64,000 nucleotides of DNA from Acetobacteraceae bacterium (GTDB lineage Bacteria > Pseudomonadota > Alphaproteobacteria > Acetobacterales > Acetobacteraceae). The notes under the pieces were generated by a model, which was not told the origin of the DNA, did no database searches, and saw only the letters and a list, made by a program, of their open reading frames with translations. Below are positions 50,638 through 61,100 of the stretch, in pieces. The stretch covers positions 61,109-125,108 of the forward strand of contig JAIXWG010000053.1 of NCBI GenBank assembly GCA_027482245.1, written 5' to 3'. The translations under genes were made by a program, and so were the position numbers. Within the stretch, counting starts at the first letter, position 1. Every line of letters starts with the position of its first letter.

Positions 50638-51609
50638 ATGCCGCCAATCCGCTTCGGCCGTCGCGCCATGGCGGCTGCGGGCCTCGCCCTGGCGACGCCT
50701 GCCCTGGCCCAGCGCGGCTGGCCCGCCGGGCGCCCGATCGAGATCATCGTCCCCTTCGCGCCGGGCGGCGGCATGGACGCCATGGCCCGCACCGTCGCGC
50801 CCTTCCTGGCAGCCAGGCTGCCGGGGGCGCGGGTGCTGGTTTCCAATCGCGCCGGCGCCGGCGGGCAGGTGGGGACGGAGGCGGTGGCCAATGCGGCGCC
50901 GGACGGCTTCCTGCTCGGCGCCTGCGCCACCCCCACCATCCTCAGCCAGCCGATCGAGCGCGCGGTGCGCTGGCGCCCGGCGGAGCTGACCTACCTGGCC
51001 CAGGTGGTCGAGGATCCCTGCGGCCTCTTCGTCCGCGCCGACAGCCCGCTGCAGGGCCTGCCGGACCTGCTGGCCGCGGCCCGGTCGCGGCCGGGCGACG
51101 TCGCCTATGGCACGGCGGGCATCGGCGGCGACGACCACATCGCCGCCCTGCTGCTGGAGGAAGCGGCGGGGGTCCGGCTGAACCACATCCCCTTCAACGG
51201 CACCTCCCAGCTGCTGGTGCCGCTGCTCGGCGGGCAGCTGGAGGTCGGCGCCTTCAACATCAGCGAGGCCCTGCCCCTGCTGCGGGACCGTGCCATCCGC
51301 GGCCTGGCCCTGGCCAGCGAGGCGCGGGATTCGAGCGCGCCGGACATCGCCACCTACCGGGAGGCCGGGGTCGATGTCGTCTTCTCCGCCGGGCGGGGAC
51401 TCTTCGGCCCGCCCGGCATGCCGGATGCGATCCGGGGCGCGCTGGAGGAAGCCTTCGCGGCCATCTTCGCCGACCCCGCCTGGCCGGAGGCCGCCGCCCG
51501 CGCGGGCCTGCCCCTGAAACCCCTGGTCGGCGCCGCCTATCGCGAGGCGGCGCTGGGCGGGGAGGCAGCGCTGCAGGCCTTGTGGAACCGGCGCGCCTGG
51601 AAAGAATGA
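50638..51609 (+). CDS. Bug-family (TTT) periplasmic substrate-binding protein 9
   Basis: The ATG at 50638 follows the GGGAAGGA ribosome site. The 323-residue precursor has a signal ending LALATPALAQ. It then shows RPIEIIVPFAPGGGMD, VLVSNRAGAGGQVG, APDGFLLGACATP and HIPFNGTSQLLVPLLGG. The HIPFNGTS loop replaces the common HVPYRGT, and the PFL-AARLPGA segment is shared with Bug 10 downstream, so these two are paralogues. It heads the plus-strand unit with a dehydrogenase and two more Bug genes. Confidence 0.93.
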   Translation: MPPIRFGRRAMAAAGLALATPALAQRGWPAGRPIEIIVPFAPGGGMDAMARTVAPFLAARLPGARVLVSNRAGAGGQVGTEAVANAAPDGFLLGACATPTILSQPIERAVRWRPAELTYLAQVVEDPCGLFVRADSPLQGLPDLLAAARSRPGDVAYGTAGIGGDDHIAALLLEEAAGVRLNHIPFNGTSQLLVPLLGGQLEVGAFNISEALPLLRDRAIRGLALASEARDSSAPDIATYREAGVDVVFSAGRGLFGPPGMPDAIRGALEEAFAAIFADPAWPEAAARAGLPLKPLVGAAYREAALGGEAALQALWNRRAWKE

Positions 51610-51655
51610 AATCCAGTTCCGTCTTTTGCCTATCCTGCCCTTGAGGATCACGACC

Positions 51656-52654
51656 ATGCCCGCCACCAAGCCCGCCGTCCTCGTCACCGCCGCGGCGCTC
51701 GCGCCGGAGGCCGTCGCGATCCTGGAGGAAGCCGGCTACGCCGTGCCCTGCACCTCCGCCTACCCGTCGGAGGCGGAACTGCTGGCCGCCATCGCCACGC
51801 ACCGCCCGATCGCGCTGCTGCACCGCCAGGGCCTCATCAACGGCGCGGTGATGGACGCCGCGGCGCCCGCGCTCCGCGTCATCGCGCGCCACGGCGCGGG
51901 GGTGGACGGCATCGACCTGGCGGCGGCGGAGGCGCGCGGCCTGACGGTGACGCGCGCCGCGGGGGCCAATGCGCGATCCGTCGCGGAACACGCCATGGCG
52001 CTGATGCTGGCCGCGCTGAAGGACCTGCCCTCCGTCACCGCCGCCATGCGGAACGGGCAATGGGAGAAGACGTCGCGCATGACGCGCGACATCGATGGCG
52101 TCTCGCTCGGCATCGTCGGCTACGGCGCCATCGGATCGAAGGTCGCGCGGCTGGCGGATGCCTTCGGCATGCGCGTCGCCGCCTATGACCCGCTGCTGCC
52201 GCCGGGCGCGCTGCCAGGGCCTGGGGAGCGCGTGGCCGACCTCCATTCCCTGCTGGCGCGGTCGGAAGTGCTGTCGTTGCACTGCCCGCTGGAAGCCGCG
52301 ACGCGCGGCATGATCGGGCAGGCGGAACTCGCGGCCCTGCCGCGCGGCGCCATCCTGATCCACACCGCCCGTGGCGGCATCGTGGATGAGGCCGCGCTGC
52401 TGGCGGCGCTCGAGTCAGGCCACCTCGCCTGGGCGGGGATCGACGTCTTCGCGAAGGAACCGCTGGCGGCAGACAGCGCGCTGCGCACGCATCCGCGCGT
52501 GCTGCCGACGCCGCATCTGGCCGCCAATACGCCGCGCGGCGCCGTCGGCATGTCCACCGGCGCGGCGGAGAGCATCGTCGCTGTCCTGGCCGGGCGCCTG
52601 CCCGCGCTGCCGGGCGCCGTGGTCGTCGCGGGCGGGCTGCGCGCGGCCGCCTGA
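51656..52654 (+). CDS. D-isomer specific 2-hydroxyacid dehydrogenase (hydroxypyruvate reductase/PGDH-like)
   Basis: The start at 51656 follows GAGGA and gives 332 residues; an in-frame ATG at 51626 has no clear ribosome site. The nucleotide-binding GIVGYGAIGSKVARLADAFG lies near residues 143-162. The catalytic Arg is in HTARGGIVDEAALL, the Glu in DVFAKEPL, and the His in PTPHLAANT. It would oxidise or reduce a 2-hydroxy/2-oxo acid, probably the product of the lactonase step or of the imported acid. It lies 46 bp after Bug 9 and 32 bp before Bug 10. It differs from the 11894-12832 enzyme and is not a recent duplicate. Confidence 0.93.
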   Translation: MPATKPAVLVTAAALAPEAVAILEEAGYAVPCTSAYPSEAELLAAIATHRPIALLHRQGLINGAVMDAAAPALRVIARHGAGVDGIDLAAAEARGLTVTRAAGANARSVAEHAMALMLAALKDLPSVTAAMRNGQWEKTSRMTRDIDGVSLGIVGYGAIGSKVARLADAFGMRVAAYDPLLPPGALPGPGERVADLHSLLARSEVLSLHCPLEAATRGMIGQAELAALPRGAILIHTARGGIVDEAALLAALESGHLAWAGIDVFAKEPLAADSALRTHPRVLPTPHLAANTPRGAVGMSTGAAESIVAVLAGRLPALPGAVVVAGGLRAAA

Positions 52655-52686
52655 CCGCTGCCATCACCACCAACGGGAGGAACACC

Positions 52687-53658
52687 ATGAGCGTCACCAC
52701 CACACGCCGCACCCTGCTGGCTGCCAGCCTCGCGGGCCTCGCGGCCCCTGCCCTGGCGCAGGCGCCCTGGCCGGCCGCGCGCCCCATCGAGGTCATCGTC
52801 GGCTTCGCGCCCGGCGGCGGCACCGACGTGATGGTCCGCGCCATGGCGCAGTTCCTCTCGGCTGAGCTGCCGGGTGCCAACTTCGTCGTCTCCAACCGCC
52901 CCGGCGCGGGCGGAGAGACGGCCTATGTGGCGCTGCAGGGCGCGCGGCCGGATGGCTACACGCTCGGCACCATCAACACGCCGGGCTACCTCTCGCTCGG
53001 CGTGCAGCGCCGCGTGCGCTACGACCGCGCGCAGATCCGCCTGATCGCGCGGCTGGTCGATGACCCCAGCGCCTTCGTCGTGCACCGCGACTCGCCCTAT
53101 CGCACGCTGAAGGACCTGGTGGAGGCGGCGAAGCGCCGCCCCGGGACCATCAGCGTCGGCTCCTCCGGCATCGGCACCGACGACCATCTCGGCCTGACCT
53201 TGTTCGAGGCCGCGTCCGGCACGGAATTCATCCATGCCCCCTTCGCCGGCGCAGGCCCGGTGCGCAACGCGGTGCTCGGCCGCCAGATCGACGTGGCCGG
53301 CATCAACCTCGGCGAGATCGGCATGCTGGGGCAGGAGACGCCGCTGCTGCGCGCCATCGCCGGCATGGGGGAGCAGCGCTGGGAGCTGATGCCCGATGTG
53401 CCGACCTTCCGGGAGGAAGGCTTCGACGTGCTGATGAGCAGCGAGCGCGGCATCGGCGCGCCACGCGGCGTCCCCGACGAGATCGCGAAGCGGCTGGAGG
53501 ATGCGATCGCCAAGGTGATCGCGACGCCCGAATGGGCGGAGAAGGTGCGCCAGCTGGAACTTGCCATGGCCTTCCTGCGCGGGGCCGAGTGGGAGGCGCA
53601 GATGCCCGCGCAGCTCGCCCGCTACCAGCGGATCTGGGAGAGGACGCCCTGGCAGTGA
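52687..53658 (+). CDS. Bug-family (TTT) periplasmic substrate-binding protein 10
   Basis: A strong GGGAGGAAC ribosome site precedes the ATG. The 323-residue precursor has the signal MSVTTTRRTLLAASLAGLAAPALAQ. It shows RPIEVIVGFAPGGGTD, FVVSNRPGAGGETA, RPDGYTLGTINTPGYLSLGVQ and a modified HAPFAGAGPV loop in place of HVPYRG. It is a diverged paralogue of Bug 9, sharing the VSNR rather than VENR motif. The next Bug gene follows by 11 bp. The ligand is unknown. Confidence 0.93.
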   Translation: MSVTTTRRTLLAASLAGLAAPALAQAPWPAARPIEVIVGFAPGGGTDVMVRAMAQFLSAELPGANFVVSNRPGAGGETAYVALQGARPDGYTLGTINTPGYLSLGVQRRVRYDRAQIRLIARLVDDPSAFVVHRDSPYRTLKDLVEAAKRRPGTISVGSSGIGTDDHLGLTLFEAASGTEFIHAPFAGAGPVRNAVLGRQIDVAGINLGEIGMLGQETPLLRAIAGMGEQRWELMPDVPTFREEGFDVLMSSERGIGAPRGVPDEIAKRLEDAIAKVIATPEWAEKVRQLELAMAFLRGAEWEAQMPAQLARYQRIWERTPWQ

Positions 53659-53669
53659 GCGGCAGCCCG

Positions 53670-54641
53670 ATGCGACGCCGGGCTCTGCTGGCCGCGCCGC
53701 TCCTCGGCCTCGCCGCGCCGCTTCCCGTCCGCGCGCAGGGCTGGCCCACGCGGTCGCCGCGCCTCGTCGTCGGCTTCCCGCCCGGCGGCGCGGTGGACAT
53801 CGCCGCACGTTTCATCGCCGACCTGCTGGCGCCGAGGCTCGGCCAGGCGGTGGTGGTGGAGAACCGGCCCGGCGGCAGCGGCACGATCGGCGTCACCGCC
53901 GTCGCCCAGGCGGCGCCGGATGGCTACACGCTCGGCGCCGTCGCGGTGAACAGCCTTTCCATCCACCCCTACCTCTTCGCCCGCCTTCCCTATGATCCCG
54001 AACGCGACCTGCTGCCCGTGTCGCTGGCGTGGGAGGCGCCGCTGGTCCTGGTGGTGCCGGCGGCGCATGTGCCGGCGCGCACGGTGGCGGAGCTGGTGGC
54101 CTGGGCGGGGCGGCAGCGGGGCGGTGTTTCCTTCGGCAGTTCGGGCGTGGGCACGACGGTCCATCTGTCCGGCGAGCTGTTCTGCCGGCGTGCCGGCATC
54201 ACGGGCGTCCATGTGCCCTTCCGCGGCGGCGCGGAGGCCATGACGTCGCTGCTGCGCGGCGATCTCGGCTTCGTCGTGGACAATGTCCCGACGGCGCTGC
54301 CGGGCATCCGCAGCGGCGTGCTGCGGCCGCTGGCCGTCACCTCCGCCGCGCGCTGGCCCGACCTGCCGGAGGTGCCGACCATGGCGGAGGCGGGTGTGCC
54401 GGAGCTGGTGGCGACGTCCTGGGGCGCGATCTGCGCGCCGGCGGGGACGGATGCCGCCATCGTCGGGCGCCTGTCGGCGGCGATGCGGGCGCTGGCCGCC
54501 GATCCCGCCGCGCAGGAACGCTTCCAGCCGACCGGCAATCGCCTGCTCGGCACGACGCCGGAGGAGGCCTCCGCCCGTGCGGCGCGGGAACGGCCGATGT
54601 GGCGGGACGTGGTGCGCGCCTCGGGCGCGACGCTCGACTGA
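53670..54641 (+). CDS. Bug-family (TTT) periplasmic substrate-binding protein 11
   Basis: The ATG at 53670 gives the signal MRRRALLAAPLLGLAAPLPVRAQ and 323 residues. A GTG at 53655 overlapping the previous stop would add five residues and is possible. The protein shows SPRLVVGFPPGGAVD, VVVENRPGGSGTIG, APDGYTLGAVAVNSLSIHPYLF and HVPFRGGAEAM. It is the last gene of this unit. A hairpin terminator candidate follows at 54678. Confidence 0.93.
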   Translation: MRRRALLAAPLLGLAAPLPVRAQGWPTRSPRLVVGFPPGGAVDIAARFIADLLAPRLGQAVVVENRPGGSGTIGVTAVAQAAPDGYTLGAVAVNSLSIHPYLFARLPYDPERDLLPVSLAWEAPLVLVVPAAHVPARTVAELVAWAGRQRGGVSFGSSGVGTTVHLSGELFCRRAGITGVHVPFRGGAEAMTSLLRGDLGFVVDNVPTALPGIRSGVLRPLAVTSAARWPDLPEVPTMAEAGVPELVATSWGAICAPAGTDAAIVGRLSAAMRALAADPAAQERFQPTGNRLLGTTPEEASARAARERPMWRDVVRASGATLD

Positions 54642-54677
54642 GCCGGCGGCGGTGCCGAGCGGGCACCGCGACAGGCT

Positions 54678-54704
54678 GCAGCCCGCCGTGTCGTGGGCTG
54701 CTTT
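54678..54704 (+). terminator. Terminator candidate after the Bug operon
   Basis: GCAGCCC at 54678-54684 pairs with GGGCTGC at 54695-54701 around a 10-nt loop, followed by a short TTT. It lies 36 bp after the Bug 11 stop. Confidence 0.55.
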
Positions 54705-55034
54705 CGCGCTTCTCCGTTTCCGGGACCGACGACGATGGTGGGGGCGAGCGGGAACTCCACGCCCCTTCAAGCTCCATGATCCCAGCATTTCAGCAGCATG
54801 CCGGCGGCGACCGAGATCGGTGTGTCGCATGGTGTCTAGCGGCTCTGTAGCGGCGCGAGGCGTCAGCGAAGCAGCCTTGCCGCAACGGTAAAGCGCAAGG
54901 TCTCCGCCCGTGGAACGTGTCGGGCCAGGAGGCGGCCGAGGCGCCATCCGGGTCGGCATCCTGCAGCAGGGCCGACCGCCCATCACAGAGGCACCACCGT
55001 CGAGCCGAACCAGGGCTGCGCGTTGGCATGCGAT

Positions 55035-55048
55035 TCACGGATCCGTGA
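55035..55048. promoter_or_regulatory. 14-bp palindrome upstream of the RTX gene
   Basis: TCACGGATCCGTGA is a perfect palindrome about 120 bp upstream of the RTX start and about 50 bp upstream of the AT-rich promoter-like segment. It is a candidate activator or repressor site; the regulator is unknown. Confidence 0.4.
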
Positions 55049-55166
55049 TCGCCGGGTCAAGCTCGCTGAAAGCCTGCTATCGAGCGCACCGCCGTCTGAT
55101 ACTTTCATTGTTACATGAACTGCGGTGGCTCTGCCCCGCCAGCGTGAGCCGGAGGCTGCCGCGACG

Positions 55167-58100
55167 ATGAGCATCAGTATCTCCCGCTTCGGGCCCAGCG
55201 TCAGCTTCGGCGAGAATGCCTTGAATGCGACGCCGGCGCTGCTCGACGCCGATGTCGGCGTCTTCGTGCCGCTTTTTGTCACGCCCGTCCGGCTGACCGT
55301 CTCCGGTTTGCTCGCGGAGGATCGCGTTTCCTTGCCGTCGCCGGGCAGTGGGCTGGGGCAGGTCACGCTGCGGGATGGGCAGATGCTGTTCGCCGGCCAG
55401 GTGATCGGCTCCGCCTCCGGCGGCCAGGGAAGCACGTTCCAGGTGACCTTCGCCTCGGGCGTCGGTGCGTCGCAGCTTGAGGCGCTGATCGAATCGCTCA
55501 CCTTCGCCAATGTCAGCGACACGCCGACTGCATTGCGCCGGCTGACGTTGTCTCTCACCAGCAGCACGGGGGGAACGACGTCGCTCGGGCTGGACGTGAC
55601 CGTGCGGGCGGAGAACGATGCCCCGCGCATCACCTCGGCGGCCGCGGCGACCTTCGGCGAGAACGGGGACGGCATCGCCTACCAGGCCATGGCGGTGGAC
55701 CCCGACGGGCCAGGCCGGATCACCTGGTCGCTTGGCGGTGTGGACGCCGCGCTGTTCACCATCGATTCGAGCGGCGCCGTGCGCTTTCGCGCCGCGCCTG
55801 ATTTCGAGGCGCCGGCCGATGCCGGCGGCGACAACCGCTACGACATCGTGGTCACCGCCACTGACGGAAGCGCCGCGCGGGATCAGCCCGTCGCCATCCA
55901 GGTCACCAACGTGTTCGAGGGCTGGGACATCGCCGGCCTGCCGGGACCGATGGCCGCGCCCTTCTCCAACCGCCCGACCGCGTTGGCGCCGGAGGTGCGG
56001 CTGACGCCAGGGGACGCGATTGCGGGCGGGCGCCTGACCGTGCATGGCCTGAATGGCGGCGACACGATCGACCTGCGTGCATCCGCCGAGCCGGGAGCAC
56101 CGGCGGTCAGCCTCGGCGGCGATGGCATGGTCCGCTACGACGGCATCGTGGTGGGCAGCGCCGGCTGGCATCGGCACATGGCCGGTAGCACCAGCTTCTA
56201 CGTCGCCTTCAACGATGCCGCGACGCCCGAGGCGGCACAGGCCGTGATGCGCGGCCTGAGCTTCACCGCATGGTTGGCCGGCCCGCCGACCCGGACGCTG
56301 ACGCTGTCGCTCACGGATGCGGAGGGGCGGGAGATGTTGCCCGCGCAGGTGAAGCCGAGCTGGGTTCCGCTGGTCGGACCCGACGCCCCGCTCACCGTCC
56401 TGGGGCTTAACGATTACACCTCCGCCGCGGCTGGGGACGTGGATGGCGACGGACGGACGGACATCCTGCTGTTCGACTCCCTGTCGGCCCCCCGAGCCCG
56501 CTTCTTCAGGAACACCGGCGATGGGTTCCTCGAACTCTCCGGGTCCGCCAACCCCGTTTCCAGCGTTCCGCGCGACCGCCTCGGCGTGGCCTCGACCCTC
56601 ATCGACATCGATGGCGACGGGCGGCTCGACCTCGTGGCTACCGGGGGTGGACTGACGGCCTGGCGGAATACCGGTAGCGGCTTCACTGCCATGGCCAATC
56701 CCTTCGATGGCCTTGCGCTGACCAATGGCGGCCGGCTGCTGGCGTTGGATGTCGATGGCGATGGACAGACCGACCTCGTCGCGACGCGTGGCCTCGATGC
56801 GCCGCAGGTCTTCCGCAACCTCGACGGTCGCTTCACACGCTTCGCCGAAGCCGAGGCTGCCTTCGACGGGCTGCGCTTCGCACGCATCGGCGGAATAACG
56901 GCCGGAGACTTCAACGGTGACGGCTACACCGACATCCTCGTTGTAGCCAGCAAATCGGAGATCACGAGGCACGTTGTCTTCCTCGGCGGACCTGAGGGGT
57001 TGAAGGAGGTCTCCGGTCCCGACAATCCGCTGGATGGGCTCGCTGGTGCGACATACGCGTCGGGTGCGGCCTATGGCGATCTCGATGGCGATGGCCGCGG
57101 TGAGCTTGTGCTGCCGAGCTTCATCGGCCTGGCCACATGGACGCAGAAGGCGGCGCCGACGATCTCGCTGGTCGGCATCCACGATTTGTGGCGACCCGAC
57201 ATTACCGCCCCCGCCGGCGTCACTTTTGCCGAAGGCGGCTGGGGTGATGTCGTGAGCTTCGGCCTCTTCGACGGGAGCGGCCGCACGACGGGCCTCAGCC
57301 TGGGTGGCCCGGATGCAGGGCTGTTCACGCTCGTCGGCAGCGGGACCATCGCCTTTCGCGATGCGCCCGATTTCGAGACGCCGCGCGACGCGGATGGCGA
57401 CAACATCTACCTGCTCGAGATCAGCAGCGTCGGTGGCCCGGTGACGACCACGGTCACGCTCCGGGTCCGCGTCGCGGATGTCGCGGAGCCGCCGACGCTC
57501 CTCGGCGTTACTCCTGCGCTGATCCTGGCCGAGGAGGCGGCGGCACTGGGCGTCCGGCTGGCATCCGACGCCGTGCTCCGGACCGGAGACTCGCTTGCTG
57601 GCGGACGGCTCCTGGTCACCGGCCTGCTGCCCGGCGACGGGATCGTGGTTCTGCGGGGCGGCGAGGGCGTATCGGCCATCGACCTCGACGGCGATAAGGT
57701 GACTTATGGCGGCATCCGGATCGGGACACTGGAGTCGCCCGCGCCCGGCAGCTTCGGCATCGTCCTGGACAGTGCCCTGGACGCCGCCGCGCTGCAGGCA
57801 TTGATCCGCAGCCTGGCTTTCGTCAACGCCGATGACGATCCGGCCGCGACGCGCACCCTGGTGCTTGAACTGCGCGACGCCGCCGGACGCGCGGTGGCGC
57901 TCACCGCCACGACGCCACGCTACGAGGCCATGGATGACCTGGCCAATCCCTTTGCCCTCATACAAACGTCAGGTGGCAGTGCGCCGGCTTTCGGCGACCT
58001 CGATGGCGATGGATTGCCGGATCTCGTGATCGGGACTGGCGACGGTCGCCTGGAGGCCTGGCACAATGCCGGCGGCGTCTTCGTGCGGCTGACGGGCGCC

Positions 58101-61100
58101 GATGATCCCTTTGCCGGCCTTGCCTTGCCCGCCGGTCGCCTTGCCCCTGCGCTGGCGGACCTGGATGGCGACGGCCGGCTCGACATCATGGTCGGATCGC
58201 GCGACGCGGCATCCGTTGTGTATCTGCAAAGCGGCGAAGGCTGGGCGCCGCCGTCCCTTGCCGGCTGGAGAAACCTGTTCTTCCCGAGTGAGAAGTTCGC
58301 ACCGGCCTTCGCGGATCTCAATGGCGATGGCCGGATCGACATTCTCGCAGGCCTCTCCGACGGCACGGTCGTTCCGTTGACGAATTCGGGCCTGGGCAGC
58401 TTCCTGCCGGTGGTCTCCAGCAACACCGGGCGCTATGTCGGCCTCGTCGATCAATCCGGCACCATCTCCGTCGGCAGCCTCAGCGCCCCAGCCTTCGTGG
58501 ATCTCGACGGCGATGGACGGGCGGAACTTGTGCTTGGGCAATCCGATGGGGGTTTCACCGCTTGGCGGATGCCCGTCACCGGCCCCCTGCAGCGGCTGGC
58601 CGGCGCCACCGATCCGTTTGCATCCCTTGATGCCGGTGACTGGAGCATGCCGGCCTTCTTCGACGTGGACGGCGATGGGCTGCTCGACCTCGTCTCCGGC
58701 AGCGCGGATGGTACGCTGCGCGTCTGGCGCAACACCGGCATGGCCGGCGTGCCCATCGCGGTGCGGATCGTGCCGCAGGACGATCCGCCATCCGGTCCTG
58801 CATTCAAGGAACTGCCCGCGTCACGCGAGGACATGGAGATCTTCGTCCCGGCCAGCCTGCTCCTTGCCGGCTGGACCGATCCTGACGATGCAACGCTGAC
58901 CGTTCGCCGCCTGGCCGACACATCCGGCAACGCTGTCTCGATCCGCGAGGTTTCTGGTGGCTGGATGATCGTCCCGAAGACGGACGACGACACCGCGATC
59001 GACCTCGTCTACGAAGTAGCGGGCAGGGAGGTCGGCGCGACCGGCCGGGCGCGGATCGACCTGCTGGCGCAGCCCGACCTGCCGAAGGCACCGGACCGAT
59101 CGTCCCTGATGTCGAGCCCGGAAGACGCGGCGGTCGTCATCACCTCGGCGATGCTGGTAGCCAGCTGGACGGATCCCGACGGCGACGTGCTGACGGTGCT
59201 GCGCCCAAGCGTCTCCAGCGGCACGCTGACGGCGCTGGCGGACGCGAACGGTGCCGTCACCGCCTGGCGCTTCCAGCCGACCGCGGATGATGACGAGGAG
59301 GTGGTCATCACCTTCGACGTCACCGATGGGCAGTTCGTGCAGCGCGGAAGCATCCTGGTCGACTTGATCCCCGTTGACGATGCGCCTGTTCCGCCCGGCC
59401 GGCTCGATCTGCCCGCAGCGGACGAGGACAGCGTCATCACCATCTTCGCCGCCGACCTGCTGTCGGGCTGGACGGATGTTGACAGCGCGTCGCTCAAGAT
59501 CACGGAACTCGTTTCCTCTTCTGGCACGCTCACCAGGCTGGGGCCTGGAGGCTGGCAATTCGTGCCGGCACCCGACGACGACACGGAGGTGCTCTTCACC
59601 TACACCGTGACGGACAGCCGCGCGGCGGACGGCGAAACCGGCTGGGCTTCCGCCGTCGGCCAGGCGCGGATGGACCTGCGGCCGGTTCAGGAAGCGCCGA
59701 CCGGCCCCCTCGCGATCCAGCTCCAGGATTGGCGGGAAGATGCGCCTGCCATCATCACCGAGGCTGCGCTGCTGCGGGGCTGGCGGGATCCGGATGGCGA
59801 CCCGCTGGCGGTGCTGGGCCTGACCGCTGACGCCGGACTTCTCAACGTGACGTCCACCGATGGCAGCCTGCGCATCTGGCGCTACGAGCCGGATCGGGAT
59901 GCCTTCGGGGACGTGACCTTCAGCTACTTCGTCACCGACGGACAGAACGTGCGGATGGTGACTGCGCAACTCCGGCTTCAGCCGGTGGATGATGCGGCCG
60001 AGGGGCCAGGCACGATCACGCTGGCGCCGATCCCGGCCACAGCATCCCATCGCATCACTGCGGCGGAGCTTCTGGCCGGCTGGACGGATCGCGACAGCCC
60101 TTCGCTGAAAGTCATCGATCTCACCGCCTCGGGCGGCCAGCTGGCGCAGACCGCGGAGGGAGAATGGCTGCTCACCGCGCCGGGGGCCGACCAGGGACCC
60201 GTGCTACTCACCTACGGCGTCGTCGACGCCCGCGCGACCTTCGGCGTGGGCTCGGTCGGTGAATGGGCGATCGCGCGCGGAACCGCGTCGCTGCCCCTTG
60301 GCCTCGTCAACGCGCCGGCGGAAGGCTCGGTCTGGCTTGAGCCCTTCGAGGGCGGGCTGCGCGCGACGGCCTGGCTCTGCGATGCCGATGGCGTCGGCCC
60401 TCTCACCTGGCGCTGGCAGGCCCAAGACACCGTGACCGGTGCCTGGTCAGACCTTGCCGGCGCCGATACGGCGACTGTCCGACCCGAGACGACCGAGGTG
60501 TTGCGGGCGGTCGCCCGCTACACCGATGGCCGGGGTGCCGTGGAAGAGGTTGCTTCCGCGGCGCTGCGATTCCTGCCTGGCGGGCCCGGTCCCGATCTCT
60601 TGAACGGTGCCGCGGGCGACGATGCGCTGGCGGGCCGGGAGGGAGCCGACACGCTCCGCGGCGACACTGGCGACGACCGTCTGGATGGTGGCGCCAGTGC
60701 GGACGTCATCGTTGGCGCCGCCGGCGCGGACCAGATCGATGGTGGCACCGGCGATGACCGTCTGCTCGGCGGGACCGGGACGGATTCGATCCTGGGCGGC
60801 GGCGGCAACGACAGCGCCTATGGCGGGGACGGTGCCGATACCGTCGATGGCGGCGTTGATGATGACCTCGTGCAGGGCGATGGCGGGAACGACCTGCTGA
60901 AGGGCGGCCTTGGCGACGATCGCCTTCATGGTGGCGCCGGCAACGATTCCCTGGAGGGCGGCGCTGGCGAGGACAGCGCCTATGGCGGCGAGGGCGATGA
61001 TACCATCGACGGCGGTGATCATGACGACTTGGTGCGAGGCGAAGGCGGGGCGGACCTGCTGATGGGCGGCCTGGGTGCGGATCGCCTCTACGGCGCCGCT

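Larger units (their letters stand above)
54642..55166. other. 525-bp intergenic region before the RTX gene
   Basis: No convincing gene is seen; short frames on both strands lack family motifs. It holds the terminator candidate at 54678-54701, the palindrome at 55035-55048 and a comparatively AT-rich stretch at about 55095-55120 (GATACTTTCATTGTTACATG) that probably contains the RTX gene promoter. Confidence 0.6.

Noticed and set aside
54910..55170. 86-codon plus-strand frame before the RTX gene
   Set aside because: It has no ribosome site or recognisable motif, and it crosses the probable RTX promoter.
55077..57965. 962-codon open frame on the minus strand opposite the RTX gene
   Set aside because: No domain is recognisable, and it mirrors the calcium-loop repeats of the sense gene.
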